DNA of 6,756 nt, from NCBI GenBank assembly GCA_034368805.1, contig JAXMLJ010000091.1, positions 1 to 6,756 of the forward strand, in the 5' to 3' direction. Origin of the DNA: UBA2272 sp034368805 (lineage in GTDB: Bacteria; Actinomycetota; Coriobacteriia; Anaerosomatales; Anaerosomataceae). Numbering within the stretch: the first letter of the stretch is position 1; the number at the start of each line of letters is the position of its first letter. Below are positions 6,453 to 6,756 of this stretch, one piece after another. A program made the translations under genes and the position numbers. A model generated the notes under the pieces. That model did no database searches and was not told the origin of the DNA. It saw only the letters and a program-made list of their open reading frames with translations.

Positions 6453-6458
6453 TACTAT
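6453..6458 (+). promoter_or_regulatory. Candidate -10 box for the gene at 6500
   Basis: TACTAT matches 4 of 6 -10 bases and would give a leader of about 35 bases before the ATG at 6500. No convincing -35 element lies 16-18 bases upstream. Confidence 0.3.
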
Positions 6459-6499
6459 GTGAGCGCTGCGGAAGAGTCCGCACGGAAAGGATGCCTGCG

Positions 6500-6756
6500 A
6501 TGGAGAACACTGGAGCACCGGGGTCCGACCCCGTTCATCAGACCAACACCCCGGCCGAGGCAACCTTCCCCGCCCCGGCCGAGGCAACCTTCCCCGCCCC
6601 GGTCGAGCCGACGCCAGCGCCGGTCGTGGAGTCTGCCGCAAGCCCGAGCCGTACCCGCTCACTTCTGCTGGTCATGGCGGTAGTGGTCGTTGCCGTACTC
6701 GCAGGCACGATCGCCGGCTTCGCCGGGGGCTACGCGGCCTACCGGTTCGCGCCCGC
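6500..6756 (+). CDS. Membrane-anchored protein, N-terminal part only (possibly HtrA-like protease)
   Basis: Only the first 85 residues are in the window; the frame is open to the end. Residues 1-50 are rich in Pro, Ala, Thr and Glu and carry two perfect copies of PAEATFPA (18-33). Then SRTR (50-53) precedes a single hydrophobic segment of about 54-80 (beginning LLLVMAVVVV), consistent with a cytosolic tail and one membrane anchor, or an uncleaved signal anchor. ATG 6500 is preferred: AAAGGA (6486-6491) sits 8 bases ahead, whereas the in-frame ATG at 6491 overlaps that ribosome binding site. A Pro-rich tail and single anchor before an exported domain is common in high-GC Gram-positive HtrA/PepD-type proteases, but the catalytic domain would be outside, so that identity is a guess. 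It is divergent from the ddl operon. Confidence 0.8.
   Translation, partial: MENTGAPGSDPVHQTNTPAEATFPAPAEATFPAPVEPTPAPVVESAASPSRTRSLLLVMAVVVVAVLAGTIAGFAGGYAAYRFAP
6551..6598 (+). repeat. Perfect tandem duplication of a 24-bp unit
   Basis: Two identical adjacent 24-bp units (6551-6574 and 6575-6598) each encode PAEATFPA. A degenerate third unit begins at 6599 with CCGGTCGAG. The unit length is a multiple of three, so copy number can change without breaking the reading frame. Confidence 0.9.

Noticed and set aside
1..6756. CRISPR array, tRNA, rRNA, transposase or phage genes
   Set aside because: No regularly spaced repeats, cloverleaf, rRNA signature, terminal inverted repeats or mobile-element proteins were seen.

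Overview
This is a GC-rich chromosomal window with densely packed genes. It holds six protein-coding genes, two of them cut by the window edges. The gene set suggests a high-GC anaerobe or facultative anaerobe: ferrous iron uptake (FeoA/FeoB), an oxygen-sensitive iron-sulfur L-serine dehydratase of the split-subunit type, and a D-Ala-D-Ala ligase with conventional residues. A deep-branching Actinobacteriota lineage such as Coriobacteriia or relatives would fit. That placement is inference from gene style and composition; no rRNA or marker gene is present.

Layout: positions 1-1629 carry a leftward feoA-feoB operon. feoB is cut at its C-terminal side by the window start, and feoA overlaps it by 14 bp. 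A 180-bp divergent intergenic region (1630-1809) contains a good sigma70-type promoter for feoA, an inverted repeat that looks like a metal-regulator operator, and a weaker promoter candidate for the rightward genes. Positions 1810-4825 carry a rightward pair: sdaAA (L-serine dehydratase alpha subunit) and a membrane histidine kinase whose start lies inside the end of sdaAA. Neither the serine dehydratase beta subunit nor a response regulator lies in the window. The kinase gene ends tail-to-tail with the next gene, and a single CTAG supplies both stop codons.

Positions 4822-6320 carry a leftward two-gene operon: a GTG-started small membrane protein with a very acidic N-terminal tail, then ddl (D-alanine-D-alanine ligase), joined by a stop/start overlap. 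A second divergent intergenic region (6321-6499) holds a promoter for this operon. A rightward gene starting at 6500 runs off the window; it has a proline/alanine-rich cytosolic tail with a perfect 24-bp tandem duplication, then a single membrane anchor.

Most of the window is recognisable housekeeping or accessory metabolism, and I found no clear sign of a wholly new system. The points most worth a second look are the variant FeoB, the operator-like repeat between iron uptake and an iron-sulfur enzyme, the pairing of an orphan sdaAA with an orphan sensor kinase, and the uncharacterised acidic membrane protein coupled to ddl.
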